A DNA stretch of 38,385 bases from Bacteroides sp. (GCA_014802175.1 JAAVCU010000017.1:179004-217388), one strand, 5' to 3'; counted from the first letter of the stretch, positions 6,463-14,880 are shown. The notes: generated by a model not told the origin, from the letters alone. Program-made: numbers and translations.

Positions 6463-9111
6463 ATGCTTAAGAATAGATTTAGAAAAGATATATTGATAGG
6501 TATTATGGGCGTGGGAATGATTGCCTGCGCCACACTACGCATCAATGCAGATGATGCGTTATCCGTCATGACATCAACCGGTGTTTCTGTGTCAGAACCC
6601 GATGCGCAGGCGGAAGCCGATTCGATTGCGCGTGCGGATTCTTTAGCGCGCGCTGAAAGTCTGCGACTTGTGGAGGAGGCGTCGGAGAGCTATAAGCATC
6701 TTAAATTTATACAATATGACGGAGTTACTGCCGGTGAGCTATATCCGGAGGTAATGAAGGTTTACAGGAATGTGCTCGCGGCTATCAATGCTCCCATCCC
6801 TCCGGAAAATGAGATGAACCGTTTCAGGAGTATATTTAATGATATCGGTCCACTGCTGCTTCAAGGTGCGTTGCACTATTCGGGATCGGGAAACATGGAG
6901 GAGATGGCTGATTTTTCAACAGCTTTTGTAGACATACATATGCGTCCGGATATGCGCGGAGTGCAACTCTCCGGAGAAGCGAAGAGTTTATATCCAGCAT
7001 TGGTCTATTCTGCTGCGTCAAGCGCCTATAATAAAGGTGAATATGAAAGAGCGATAGAATATTTTGAAGAATATCTGTCAACCGATACTCAGGACAGGCG
7101 TGAACAGGTATGTACATTTCTTGCGCAGGCATGTATCAATGCGGGGTGTCCGGAGCGGGGAATCGACCGACTTGTTGCGGCCGTTGATGTTTATCCGACG
7201 AATACAAATCTTTTGTTGTTGACCTTGCAGAATTGTCTGGATGGTAATTATTACGATCGTATGCAGCCCCTTCTTGACAAGGCTCTTCTGCTTAAGCCTG
7301 ATGAACCGCAGTTGCTAAATCTTCAGGCAAGGCTCTACGAAAATGAAGGAAACTTCACGGGTGCGTTAGATGTCTATACACATCTCGATGAGCTTATGCC
7401 AAATAATATGGGTGTTAACAAACATCTTGCTCTATGCTATTATAACCTGGGTGCAGATTATTATAACAAGGCATTGATGGAACGCGACGACAAACTCTCG
7501 AAACGTTATAGCCGACAATCAAATGCCTACTTCTCCACGGCGTCCGACCGGTTGAATGCCGTGATTGAGAATGATCCAACAAATGTAAAATATCTCCGCG
7601 CTCTTGGATTTACATACGGATGTCTTGGCAGGGCCGACAGACTTGATGAAATCAACACTCGTCTGGCTGCTCTCGGACAATCAACCCTAACCATGAACGG
7701 GATGCCTGAATCGATAGCTTTTGCGGAGCATAAGGAATCGGCAGGTGGATCTGATAAAGGGGGTTACACTCCCGATTTCCAGGAATTTGCAAAAGGATTC
7801 ATAGAACATAAACTCGCAAAATGGTCGGAACGTCAAGAGTTTGAAAAAATGGAGGATTATCAGAAACGTGTGAATCAGGATGCCGTCTACGCCCAATATC
7901 AGCAACTCTGTAAGGAAGCGGAGGTGGAGTATCTTAAGAAGTATGCGTCGCGTCTGCGGATCTCTGATCTCAAGTTGCAACCATACGATATCGACAACGA
8001 AACTTACCTGATTGAATCTGCAATGGGTGATATTGTGGTTAAGGTTCCGCTGAAAAACAAGGAGGCGGAAACGTTCAAGAATTCGTGGAATACAATTCAG
8101 ATAAAGAATCCGAGGTATTATATAAGCGATAACCGTGTGGCGATAGCTTCGGTGGATTTAGTCACATCCGCAGGAAAGACTTATTCTTATAATTCAGCTA
8201 ATGCGGCGGATTATGACTTCACTGATGTGAAGCTTGATGTAAACTCTTTTATAGCGCAGAGCACTATTCAGAGGGCAGACCGCAACCGCGCGCAGGAGAA
8301 ACGTAGCAATACTGTGATTCGAGCAGCCAGCGATGTGGATAGAGATATTCCGCTGACTTCAAGAAAAGCGGAGAAGACGGTGGCGCTGATCATGGCAAAT
8401 GAGAATTATAAGAATGTAACTGATGTGGCGTCGGCTCTCAATGATGGTGAGACATTCTCGAAATACTGCACCATGACATTAGGTTTACCAAAGAATAATG
8501 TGCTATTTTACGAGAATTTGACCTATGCGGAGATGGTGGGGGCATTGTCAAAACTCAAGCAGCTTGTAAATGCGCTTGGCGATGACGTGGATGTAATAGT
8601 ATATTATGCCGGTCATGGTTTCCCCGATGAGGGCACTAAAGATGCTTACCTTCTGCCGATAGACGGCGATGGTTACACCACAATGGTTTCATATCCCCTC
8701 AAGAAATTCTATTCTGAGCTTTCGGGTATGAGAGCCGACAATGTTATGGTGTTCCTGGATGCCTGCTTCAGTGGAGCGACTCGTGGTGGAGGTATGCTCG
8801 CCGAAGCTCGCGGCGTGGCTTTGAAACCGCGCACAGCCTCACCTGAAGGTAATATGTTTGTGCTTTCCGCTGCAAGTGATCAGGAGACCGCGCTTCCTTA
8901 TAAAGAGAAGAATCATGGACTTTTCACATATTTCCTGCTGAAGAAACTGCAGGAATCAAAGGGAAATGTGTCGTTGCAGGATCTCAGTCGTTATGTCGAG
9001 GAGACTGTAAAAAAGAATTCCTTGACAGTTAACGGAAAATTGCAGACACCCTCAACTATGGTGTCTGGAAAACTTGCCAATGAGTGGGGCTCTAAAAAGT
9101 TAAGACCATGA
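6463..9111 (+). CDS. Secreted TPR-caspase-like (peptidase C14) protein
   Basis: An 882-residue protein with an N-terminal export signal (ILIGIMGVGMIACATLRINA). Cleavage at about residue 29, or lipidation at Cys22, are both possible. An alanine/serine/aspartate-rich segment (48-70, ADSLARAESL type) leads into TPR-like helices (about 175-400; GEYERAIEYFEEYL, NEGNFTGALDVYTHL). Residues about 450-590 hold the module shared with the upstream WD40 protein (MEDYQKRV...GKTYSYNS). The C-terminal third is a caspase-like domain with the dyad His718 in YYAGHG and Cys768 in LDACFSG, so it should be active. From the family one expects cleavage after Lys/Arg or Asp, but the specificity is not visible. The stop overlaps the next start (ATGA), so translation is coupled. 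An envelope location is unlike cytosolic defence caspases. Substrates are unknown. Confidence 0.88.
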   Translation: MLKNRFRKDILIGIMGVGMIACATLRINADDALSVMTSTGVSVSEPDAQAEADSIARADSLARAESLRLVEEASESYKHLKFIQYDGVTAGELYPEVMKVYRNVLAAINAPIPPENEMNRFRSIFNDIGPLLLQGALHYSGSGNMEEMADFSTAFVDIHMRPDMRGVQLSGEAKSLYPALVYSAASSAYNKGEYERAIEYFEEYLSTDTQDRREQVCTFLAQACINAGCPERGIDRLVAAVDVYPTNTNLLLLTLQNCLDGNYYDRMQPLLDKALLLKPDEPQLLNLQARLYENEGNFTGALDVYTHLDELMPNNMGVNKHLALCYYNLGADYYNKALMERDDKLSKRYSRQSNAYFSTASDRLNAVIENDPTNVKYLRALGFTYGCLGRADRLDEINTRLAALGQSTLTMNGMPESIAFAEHKESAGGSDKGGYTPDFQEFAKGFIEHKLAKWSERQEFEKMEDYQKRVNQDAVYAQYQQLCKEAEVEYLKKYASRLRISDLKLQPYDIDNETYLIESAMGDIVVKVPLKNKEAETFKNSWNTIQIKNPRYYISDNRVAIASVDLVTSAGKTYSYNSANAADYDFTDVKLDVNSFIAQSTIQRADRNRAQEKRSNTVIRAASDVDRDIPLTSRKAEKTVALIMANENYKNVTDVASALNDGETFSKYCTMTLGLPKNNVLFYENLTYAEMVGALSKLKQLVNALGDDVDVIVYYAGHGFPDEGTKDAYLLPIDGDGYTTMVSYPLKKFYSELSGMRADNVMVFLDACFSGATRGGGMLAEARGVALKPRTASPEGNMFVLSAASDQETALPYKEKNHGLFTYFLLKKLQESKGNVSLQDLSRYVEETVKKNSLTVNGKLQTPSTMVSGKLANEWGSKKLRP

Positions 9112-9983
9112 TGAGGATATATGCAATCATATTGACTCTTGTTTTGCTGCCGGCACTTGGAGTTACGGCACGCGGAGCGGAAGTTAAGACAGTGAGCGGT
9201 GAGGCCACATGGTACGATGACGGTACGATGTCGCGTAAGGAATGCATGCGCCGGGCTCTTGAGAATGCGCGGATCGATGCCCTTTCAAAGAATTTCGGTA
9301 CCATCATTTCGCAGGATATTATCCAATCTGATAAAATAAAGAATGGGAGGGAAACTAACGATTTCCTCTCGTTATCTTCAACCGAAGTGAAAGGGGAGTG
9401 GATAAGCGATATCGGTGAGCCTGAATATGAGTTCGCACGCGATGCGGAAGAGAATCTTATCGTGACCTGTAGGATAAAAGGCACGGCGCGGGCGATAACT
9501 AATGAGGAGGTGGCATTTGAGGCGCTTGTGCTTCGCAATGGTGAACGTGAGGGTAATGCCGACACCCGTTTTCACGATGGCGATGAAATGAAGTTGCTGT
9601 TTAATTCCGCTTCCGACGGCTATGTCAATGTATACCTGCAAGATGAAAGCGGAAGGGTCTACTCATTGCTTCCTTATCCTCGTGACTCGAAAAGCGAAGT
9701 GCATGTGAAAAAAGATAGACGTTATCTTTTCTTTAAAGGTAATGATAATGAATTCGGACCATCGGAGGAACTACTGATGACTGCTTCAGATAATAAGGAA
9801 TACAACAGGCTGTATGTTCTGTTCTCTCCGGCTCCGTTTTCACGTCCGGTAATGGAGTTGGATGCTTCCGGGATACCTTCGATGAAGACAGACGACTTCT
9901 CGAAATGGCTTATTAAGACTCGCAGAAATGACTCAAGAATGGGTGTCCGGGCCATTAATATAGAAATTGAACCTAAGAACTAA
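9108..9983 (+). CDS. Exported DUF4384-domain protein
   Basis: A 291-residue protein with a signal peptide (IILTLVLLPALGVTARGA, cleavage near 24). Residues about 25-128 (GEATWYDDGTMSRKECMRRA then a strand ending IVTCRIKGTARAI) resemble the LPP20/FlgT N-terminal type of small envelope domain. Residues about 136-245 fit DUF4384 (TRFHDGDEMKLLFNSASDGY, YLQDESGRVYSLLPYP, KDRRYLFF). DUF4384 domains are known as frequent partners of caspase-like proteins. It overlaps the caspase gene by 4 bases and is 14 bases before the next gene, so the products are made together. It probably binds or presents something to the caspase-like protein. That is inference; no catalytic motif was seen. Confidence 0.75.
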   Translation: MMRIYAIILTLVLLPALGVTARGAEVKTVSGEATWYDDGTMSRKECMRRALENARIDALSKNFGTIISQDIIQSDKIKNGRETNDFLSLSSTEVKGEWISDIGEPEYEFARDAEENLIVTCRIKGTARAITNEEVAFEALVLRNGEREGNADTRFHDGDEMKLLFNSASDGYVNVYLQDESGRVYSLLPYPRDSKSEVHVKKDRRYLFFKGNDNEFGPSEELLMTASDNKEYNRLYVLFSPAPFSRPVMELDASGIPSMKTDDFSKWLIKTRRNDSRMGVRAINIEIEPKN

Positions 9984-9997
9984 TTAAAATAAATGTT

Positions 9998-10627
9998 ATG
10001 AAAAAAATTATCATGGGGCTTCTCGCCCTCGCAATCCTTCTGCCGTGTTATGCGGAGGCGGCAAACAAACAGCTTGAAAAGGCGCGTAAGAAAGAACTTT
10101 CCACCAAGCTTAAAGAGTATAAGAAAGGTAAATGGGAGATTCTTGGCAGTCGCACGCTGGAGTTCTCTCTTGCCAACCATTATGATCAACTCAACACTCT
10201 TGGTGAGGATGGACATGAGGTTGAGGGTATCTCCACAAGTTCCAAGTCTAAAAATACAGGAAAACAGGCCGCCATCAATAATGCTGTAATCACGTACGCA
10301 CAAGAGGCAGGTAGTACTCTTAAAGGTCGTGTGATCAGCGATCTTAATGCAAATGGCGTGGATCCTGCCGGAGAGTTCGACAATTTCTATGCTGCGTATG
10401 AGCGTTTGGTGGAGAAGGAGATCCGCAATGAGATGCAGCCTTCTTACACCATAATCCGCACGAATCCGGATAATAGCTATGAGATCCGTACTTATTTTAT
10501 CGTGTCGGAGGTTGCTGCAAGTCGTGCCCGTATGCGTGCGCTTGAGGAAGCGATGAAGGCCAGTGAAGCCGCACAGAAGCACGCGGCAAAAATTTCTGAG
10601 TTTGTAAAACAAGGCTTTGAACAGTGA
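9998..10627 (+). CDS. Small exported LPP20-like protein
   Basis: A 209-residue protein with a signal peptide (IMGLLALAILLPCYAEA, cleavage near residue 22). A lysine-rich helix (23-50), a central alpha/beta region (about 52-165; GKWEILGSRTLEFS, AINNAVITYAQEAGS, SYEIRTYFIVS) and a C-terminal alanine/glutamate-rich coiled coil (about 168-205) follow. The central region recalls LPP20/FlgT-like proteins in which a conserved strand follows AxxxAxxxxAQ. That similarity is suggestive only. The gene lies 14 bases after the DUF4384 gene and its stop overlaps the next start (GTGA). It is probably a structural or adaptor component of the system; the function is unknown. Confidence 0.6.
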   Translation: MKKIIMGLLALAILLPCYAEAANKQLEKARKKELSTKLKEYKKGKWEILGSRTLEFSLANHYDQLNTLGEDGHEVEGISTSSKSKNTGKQAAINNAVITYAQEAGSTLKGRVISDLNANGVDPAGEFDNFYAAYERLVEKEIRNEMQPSYTIIRTNPDNSYEIRTYFIVSEVAASRARMRALEEAMKASEAAQKHAAKISEFVKQGFEQ

Positions 10628-12132
10628 GAGTAATCTCTAAAACACTTCTTCTGATAGTGGCCGGCGGATTTGTGAGTCTGTCGGCTGCCGCTCAGGGTAA
10701 TGCCGGTGCATCCGGAAGCGAGATGCATAAATCATTCCAGGAGTTTAGAAAGGGTATGCTGTCAGATTTCAAGGATTTCCGGCAGAGGCTATTGGACCAG
10801 TATGCCGATTTCCTGAATGGTGAATGGCATGAGTATGAGAGTATCAGGGGAGATGTGCGTGATAAGACACCAAAACCTAAAGCTGTCCCGACGGTGAACG
10901 GGGATAGAGCTGGGAAACAACCGGATTCTAATCCCACGGAAAAGAAGCAACCGGTAGTTAAGACTCAGGAGAAACCTGACAACAGAAGTATCCTATCACC
11001 GGAGTCGGCAACGCAATCTAAACCGACATTGGTCGATGCAGACGAGTTTGATTTCTATGGCATTCCACTCACACTCCCAAAGGTGGACTATAATATCCGA
11101 CATAATCTTGCCTCAACAAAAGATTATGGGTCGAATTGGAATTCATTGAAAGAAAAGGGTGTGGCTTCAAAAGTAATTCCCGATCTTAAGAGAATAGCCG
11201 ATGAGATGAATCTTAATGATTATCTGCTGTTCCGCCTTACGGAAAGTTATGTGAATGGTAAGTTCGCAGATACGGATGCCTCATCAAGGTTTTCTCTTAT
11301 TCATTATTTGTTGGCCAATATGGGCTATGATGTGAGAATTGCTGTCACTACATCAGGAACTCCGTTATTGCTTCTTCCTTTTAAGGAAAGGGTGTTTGCA
11401 CGTACATATATGAAAATTGGTAACGAGCGATATTATGCGTTCGCACCGGAAAATTCAGATCTGGAAGCTATGTCGGGTGAGGGAATTCTGACTTGCCATC
11501 TTCCTTCCGACGGTAATCTGGGTGAGAAATTCGAGCTCAGGCTTTCAGGTCTGAATATACCGGTGAAGCCGAAAAGTTTCAAACTTGAGTATGGTCCGTT
11601 GTGTCTTTCGGGTGACGTGAATGAGAATCTTATGCCGATTCTTTATCATTACCCGCAGATGCCGGTAGAGGATTTTGCTATTTCCGAAATCTCACCAGAG
11701 TTGCGATCAAAACTTATTTCTCAGGTTAAGACGCAATTGTCGGGAATGCAAGGCGATGAGAAGGTGGAGGCATTATTGAAGTTTATGCATAATGTTTTCG
11801 AATATGCCACCGACGAGGAGAATCATGGTTTTGAAAAGCCCTATTTTCTTGAGGAAACACTTTTTTATCCGAAGAATGATTGTGAGGACAGAGCAATATT
11901 CTATACCTGGCTTCTTTGGAATGCGCTGGGGCGCGAGGCTCAGTTGATCACGTTTCCGGGGCATGAGTCTGCAACAGTGGTTATGGAGAAACCTGTTGAG
12001 GGAACTTCCTATAATTTTGATGGCAAGAAATATTATGTTTCTGATCCTACCTATATAGGATCAAGCACCGGAATGGTGATGCCCACATATCGGGGGCTCG
12101 AACCGGAAATTGATTATACTTATCGTCGTTAA
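10624..12132 (+). CDS. Secreted transglutaminase-like Cys hydrolase
   Basis: A 502-residue exported protein with a GTG start that overlaps the preceding stop (GTGA). The signal peptide (TLLLIVAGGFVSLSAAAQ) supports this start. After a basic helical segment (34-75) and a proline/lysine-rich linker (about 80-135), the middle (140-330) is a mixed domain of unknown type. The C-terminus (about 375-490) is transglutaminase-like. It carries the triad Cys420 (NDCEDRA), His447 (GHESATV) and Asp474 (VSDPTY) in the usual order, so it is probably a protease or peptide hydrolase rather than a crosslinker. It is the last gene of the block and ends 22 bases before a terminator. Together with the caspase-like protein, the block encodes two Cys hydrolases destined for the envelope. 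Confidence 0.75.
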   Translation: MRVISKTLLLIVAGGFVSLSAAAQGNAGASGSEMHKSFQEFRKGMLSDFKDFRQRLLDQYADFLNGEWHEYESIRGDVRDKTPKPKAVPTVNGDRAGKQPDSNPTEKKQPVVKTQEKPDNRSILSPESATQSKPTLVDADEFDFYGIPLTLPKVDYNIRHNLASTKDYGSNWNSLKEKGVASKVIPDLKRIADEMNLNDYLLFRLTESYVNGKFADTDASSRFSLIHYLLANMGYDVRIAVTTSGTPLLLLPFKERVFARTYMKIGNERYYAFAPENSDLEAMSGEGILTCHLPSDGNLGEKFELRLSGLNIPVKPKSFKLEYGPLCLSGDVNENLMPILYHYPQMPVEDFAISEISPELRSKLISQVKTQLSGMQGDEKVEALLKFMHNVFEYATDEENHGFEKPYFLEETLFYPKNDCEDRAIFYTWLLWNALGREAQLITFPGHESATVVMEKPVEGTSYNFDGKKYYVSDPTYIGSSTGMVMPTYRGLEPEIDYTYRR

Positions 12133-12154
12133 CTACTGATATGAAGTAAGCCAT

Positions 12155-12195
12155 TTGCAGCCGAGGCGGATTTTCCGTTGCGGCTGCAATTTTTT
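12155..12195 (+). terminator. Terminator of the caspase block
   Basis: Perfect 9-base arms TTGCAGCCG (12155-12163) and CGGCTGCAA (12181-12189) with an inner CGGA/TCCG pairing, followed by six T. It is nearly identical to the terminator at 1950-1991. Confidence 0.88.
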
Positions 12196-12261
12196 GCAAC
12201 AAATGCGGATTAAAATACGTTTTATAGAAAACCCTTTATTTGGACAATAAAACAATAGAAA

Positions 12262-12783
12262 ATGATTACTAAAAAAATGAACGACGCTCTCAATGCTCAG
12301 ATCAATTGGGAGTTCTGGTCAGGCTATCTTTATCTGTCAGTGGCACAGCATTTTGAGTCTGTTGGTCTGAAAGGAATCGCAAACTGGTTCAGTATTCAGT
12401 ATAAAGAGGAACTTGACCACGCGCTGATCTTCATCAACTACGTTAACGCACGTGGTGGCAGAGTTACACTCGCACCTATCGCCGAGGTGCCCCAGAGCTG
12501 GGAATCGCCCCTTGACGCATATAAGTTCACACTCGAACACGAGCAGAAAGTTACCGCACTTATCAATAATCTTTATCAGCTTGCCGAGGATGAGAAGGAT
12601 TTCGCAACCCGTCAGATGCTAAACTGGTTTGTGGCTGAGCAGGTTGAAGAGGAGGATACTGCCCGCGAGTTGATCGACAAATTTACTCTCATCGGCAACG
12701 ACGGCATGGGCATCTATCAGCTTGACAGCGAGCTTGGCTCACGCACCTATACTCAGGCCTCACCTCTTGCTAACAAGGACTAA
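12262..12783 (+). CDS. ftnA: Ferritin (non-haem, FtnA type)
   Basis: Cytosolic iron-storage cage protein that oxidises Fe(II) and stores ferric mineral. The 173-residue length is typical. The ferroxidase residues fit the bacterial FtnA pattern: Glu17, Glu50, His53, Glu94, Gln127 and Glu130, with Glu49, Glu126 and Glu129 as the third iron site. The ATG at 12262 gives MITKKMNDALN, a normal ferritin start. It lies downstream of the caspase block's terminator and so is probably separately transcribed. The region before it holds an AT-rich TTTATTTG stretch that only partly fits the promoter consensus. Identification is very secure. Confidence 0.95.
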   Translation: MITKKMNDALNAQINWEFWSGYLYLSVAQHFESVGLKGIANWFSIQYKEELDHALIFINYVNARGGRVTLAPIAEVPQSWESPLDAYKFTLEHEQKVTALINNLYQLAEDEKDFATRQMLNWFVAEQVEEEDTARELIDKFTLIGNDGMGIYQLDSELGSRTYTQASPLANKD

Positions 12784-12811
12784 CGCCCCCGTATAGCGGC
12801 AATCACAAATA

Positions 12812-12836
12812 TCGTTTTATTTATAGAACTTACTTA
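12812..12836 (+). promoter_or_regulatory. Second copy of the AT-rich AACTTACTTA element
   Basis: It matches 6399-6423 with one mismatch and ends 8 bases before the ATG of the small acidic protein gene. Its role is unknown. Confidence 0.4.
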
Positions 12837-12844
12837 TTAATACT

Positions 12845-13186
12845 ATGACACGCGAAGAACTTATTGAAAGAATCAAGCATGCTGTTATGCAGTATGCCGA
12901 GGGTGCGGATCTTTTTGATTCTAACCCGCAGTTGAGAATTAATCCGGCTACCTTTGATGTGGAGGCTGTGAACGGTAGCGATTTCCTTGAGGAGATTGCT
13001 GATAATGATGAGGCGATTGAGGATGAGGCTGCCGCTGACGGCGCGGAGAATGAGGATGCAACCGATTGGCAGGTTGATCAGAATCCTGATTTCTATTCGA
13101 TCAAGGAGTATGTTGTGACAGATGCCGACGGAAAGATGAAACCCGACACACGGGCAATCGAGCGTCTGGCGGCACAGTATCTCTGA
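12845..13186 (+). CDS. Small acidic protein of unknown function
   Basis: A 113-residue, strongly acidic cytosolic protein with no signal or membrane segment and no motif I recognise. The N-terminal 20 residues are a likely amphipathic helix (EELIERIKHAVMQYAEGADL). The centre (46-75) is rich in Asp/Glu/Ala and probably disordered. The end (KPDTRAIERLAAQYL) is again helical. It follows ferritin by 61 bases and is followed by a terminator at 13214-13244. Coding character is supported by the clean frame, the ATG and the terminator placement. It may act as an adaptor or binding protein, but nothing in the sequence assigns a function. Confidence 0.7.
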   Translation: MTREELIERIKHAVMQYAEGADLFDSNPQLRINPATFDVEAVNGSDFLEEIADNDEAIEDEAAADGAENEDATDWQVDQNPDFYSIKEYVVTDADGKMKPDTRAIERLAAQYL

Positions 13187-13213
13187 GCCGGAATCTCATA
13201 AACTTTTATCTAT

Positions 13214-13244
13214 GTCCTGATCCTTAGGGTTGGGACTTTTTTTT
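13214..13244 (+). terminator. Intrinsic terminator after the small acidic gene
   Basis: Nine-base stem with wobbles, GTCCTGATC (13214-13222) with GGTTGGGAC (13228-13236), loop CTTAG, then eight T (13237-13244). Confidence 0.75.
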
Positions 13245-13271
13245 ATTGGTGACAGCTGTATCTGGATACGC

Positions 13272-13303
13272 GAACGGGGCCGGTTTCTCAACCAGCCCCG
13301 TTC
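13272..13303. terminator. Strong GC hairpin, likely second terminator
   Basis: Arms GAACGGGGCCGGTT and AACCAGCCCCGTTC pair over 14 bases with one mismatch. The following sequence (TCGTGTTTT) is only weakly T-rich. It may back up the terminator just upstream. Confidence 0.55.
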
Positions 13304-13425
13304 TCGTGTTTTCCATAATACTTTTTCAAACTAACCTAACATCATGAATGAAATTCTTTATACCTATATAACATTATGGCAGGGGAATGGTTCACGGTTT
13401 TTTTCTCTAAATTCAAATTTTTTTC

Positions 13426-13433
13426 TAATTTTG
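13426..13433 (+). promoter_or_regulatory. Promoter -7 box of the porin gene
   Basis: TAATTTTG matches TAnnTTTG, 33 bases before the ATG at 13467. The upstream -33 region is T-rich without a clear TTTG. Confidence 0.55.
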
Positions 13434-13466
13434 CGAAAATGCTAAAAGTAAACTCTAAGTAAGTTT

Positions 13467-14747
13467 ATGAAAAAGAAATTGACGATTGTGAGCCTGATAG
13501 CCGCCGGGTTTGTCGGGCTGGCGCAAGTGAATGCGCAGCGCGATAACCGCAGTCATGAGGAGAATGTGGTTTCCGTGGTGGGTAATGAGCAGGTAGATGC
13601 CAAGGATGTGGAGCGTGCCTTCAAAAGTAATGCTCCGACGTCGCCTAAGGAGAACGGTTTGCCCCGATTTGCAATTGTAGGAAAAGATGGTAAGTTCTAT
13701 CTCGGACTCGGTGCTCAGTTCCTGGGTGAGGGTGTGTTCGATTGGGGCGATGAGCTGCCTTCAGCGTTAATGATGACTCCATCGGCAATAACTCCGCGTA
13801 CACCCGGCAACGGAGGAAACCTGCGATTTGCGTGGCAATCTTCCTCTATATACATGAATTTTGTGGCCATGCCGGGAAGCAAGAATAGTGTAGGTCTGTT
13901 TTTCAAGGCTGATTTCACCGGCAATAACAACAGTTTCAGTATTTATCATCTTTATGCCAAATATCGCGGACTGACGGTGGGTTACACCGCAAGTCTGTTT
14001 ACTGATGCGTCGGCCGAACCGTTTACAATTGATTATGCTGGACCCAACGGTTATCCGTATCTCTCACTTTTCACCGCATATTGGCAACAGAATTTCACTA
14101 AGAATTTCTCTGGTGCTATAGGTATTGACGCTCCTACAGCCTCGCTTTCCACCGCGTCTACGACTGCTATGGTTAATCAGCGCATACCGGCCGTGCCTCT
14201 CTATCTGCAATATGCGTGGAACGGCGGAGCATCGCACGTTCGCCTTTCCGGTATTGTGCGCCCGATGCAATATCGCAATGAAGCTGCTGAGAAAAATAAA
14301 ACAATAGTAGGGGGCGGAGTGCAGCTCTCCGGTATGACTAATATTGTCGGAGGTTTGTCACTGCAATTCAATGCGGCTTACGGTAAAGGTATAGGCACAT
14401 ATCTTCAGGATGACAACGGGCTTGGGTTGGATGCTGTGGCAACGACTGAAGCCGGAAAACTTAAACCGGTAACCAACCTGGGTCTGACCGGGGGTCTTTC
14501 ATACCAATTATCACCCAAAGTTACATCAAATCTTGTTTACAGTCATCTTACCAACTGGTTTGATAAGGATGCGACCGGAGTCAGTTCATATTATAGATAT
14601 GGTGATTATGTCGCTGCCAACGTGATATATGCGATCAACAAATTCGTGTCGGCGGGGATTGAGTATGACTACGGGCATCGCAAAAGTGTCGATGCCACAG
14701 GGCCTCACAGCAACCGCCTGCAATGTCAGTTTGCCGTTACTTTCTGA
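13467..14747 (+). CDS. DcaP-like outer-membrane porin
   Basis: A 426-residue beta-barrel protein. The signal peptide (LTIVSLIAAGFVGLAQVNAQ) is cleaved near residue 23. A short periplasmic helical stretch (about 30-55) precedes many amphipathic strands (FYLGLGAQFLGEGVFDW, SIYMNFVAMPG, VGLFFKADFTG, LTVGYTASLF, VSAGIEYDYGHR). The chain ends in an aromatic strand, QCQFAVTF, with terminal Phe, the usual outer-membrane insertion signal. The overall pattern fits DcaP-type or related porins for small solutes. The exact family and substrate cannot be fixed by eye. It has its own promoter box and ends near the terminators at 14784-14922. Confidence 0.75.
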   Translation: MKKKLTIVSLIAAGFVGLAQVNAQRDNRSHEENVVSVVGNEQVDAKDVERAFKSNAPTSPKENGLPRFAIVGKDGKFYLGLGAQFLGEGVFDWGDELPSALMMTPSAITPRTPGNGGNLRFAWQSSSIYMNFVAMPGSKNSVGLFFKADFTGNNNSFSIYHLYAKYRGLTVGYTASLFTDASAEPFTIDYAGPNGYPYLSLFTAYWQQNFTKNFSGAIGIDAPTASLSTASTTAMVNQRIPAVPLYLQYAWNGGASHVRLSGIVRPMQYRNEAAEKNKTIVGGGVQLSGMTNIVGGLSLQFNAAYGKGIGTYLQDDNGLGLDAVATTEAGKLKPVTNLGLTGGLSYQLSPKVTSNLVYSHLTNWFDKDATGVSSYYRYGDYVAANVIYAINKFVSAGIEYDYGHRKSVDATGPHSNRLQCQFAVTF

Positions 14748-14783
14748 AGAGCGCACTTCCACTTCTCCGACCCTGATTTTAGT

Positions 14784-14819
14784 CCTAATCCAAAAATATG
14801 GCAATATTTTCGGATTAGG
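14784..14819. terminator. Hairpin downstream of the porin gene
   Basis: Arms CCTAATCCAAAAATAT and ATATTTTCGGATTAGG pair over 16 bases with one mismatch. No clear T run follows, so it may be a 3'-end stabilising structure. Confidence 0.45.
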
Positions 14820-14880
14820 GGCTTGATGCCATTTCAAAATGAGAATTGAAACGAGGTGGAATAATAGAGAAGAATTCACA

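Noticed and set aside
6463..9111. Caspase protein as part of a gasdermin/abortive-infection defence system
   Set aside because: No gasdermin or other pore-former, no nucleotide sensor, and all partners carry export signals. An envelope role fits better, although defence is not excluded.
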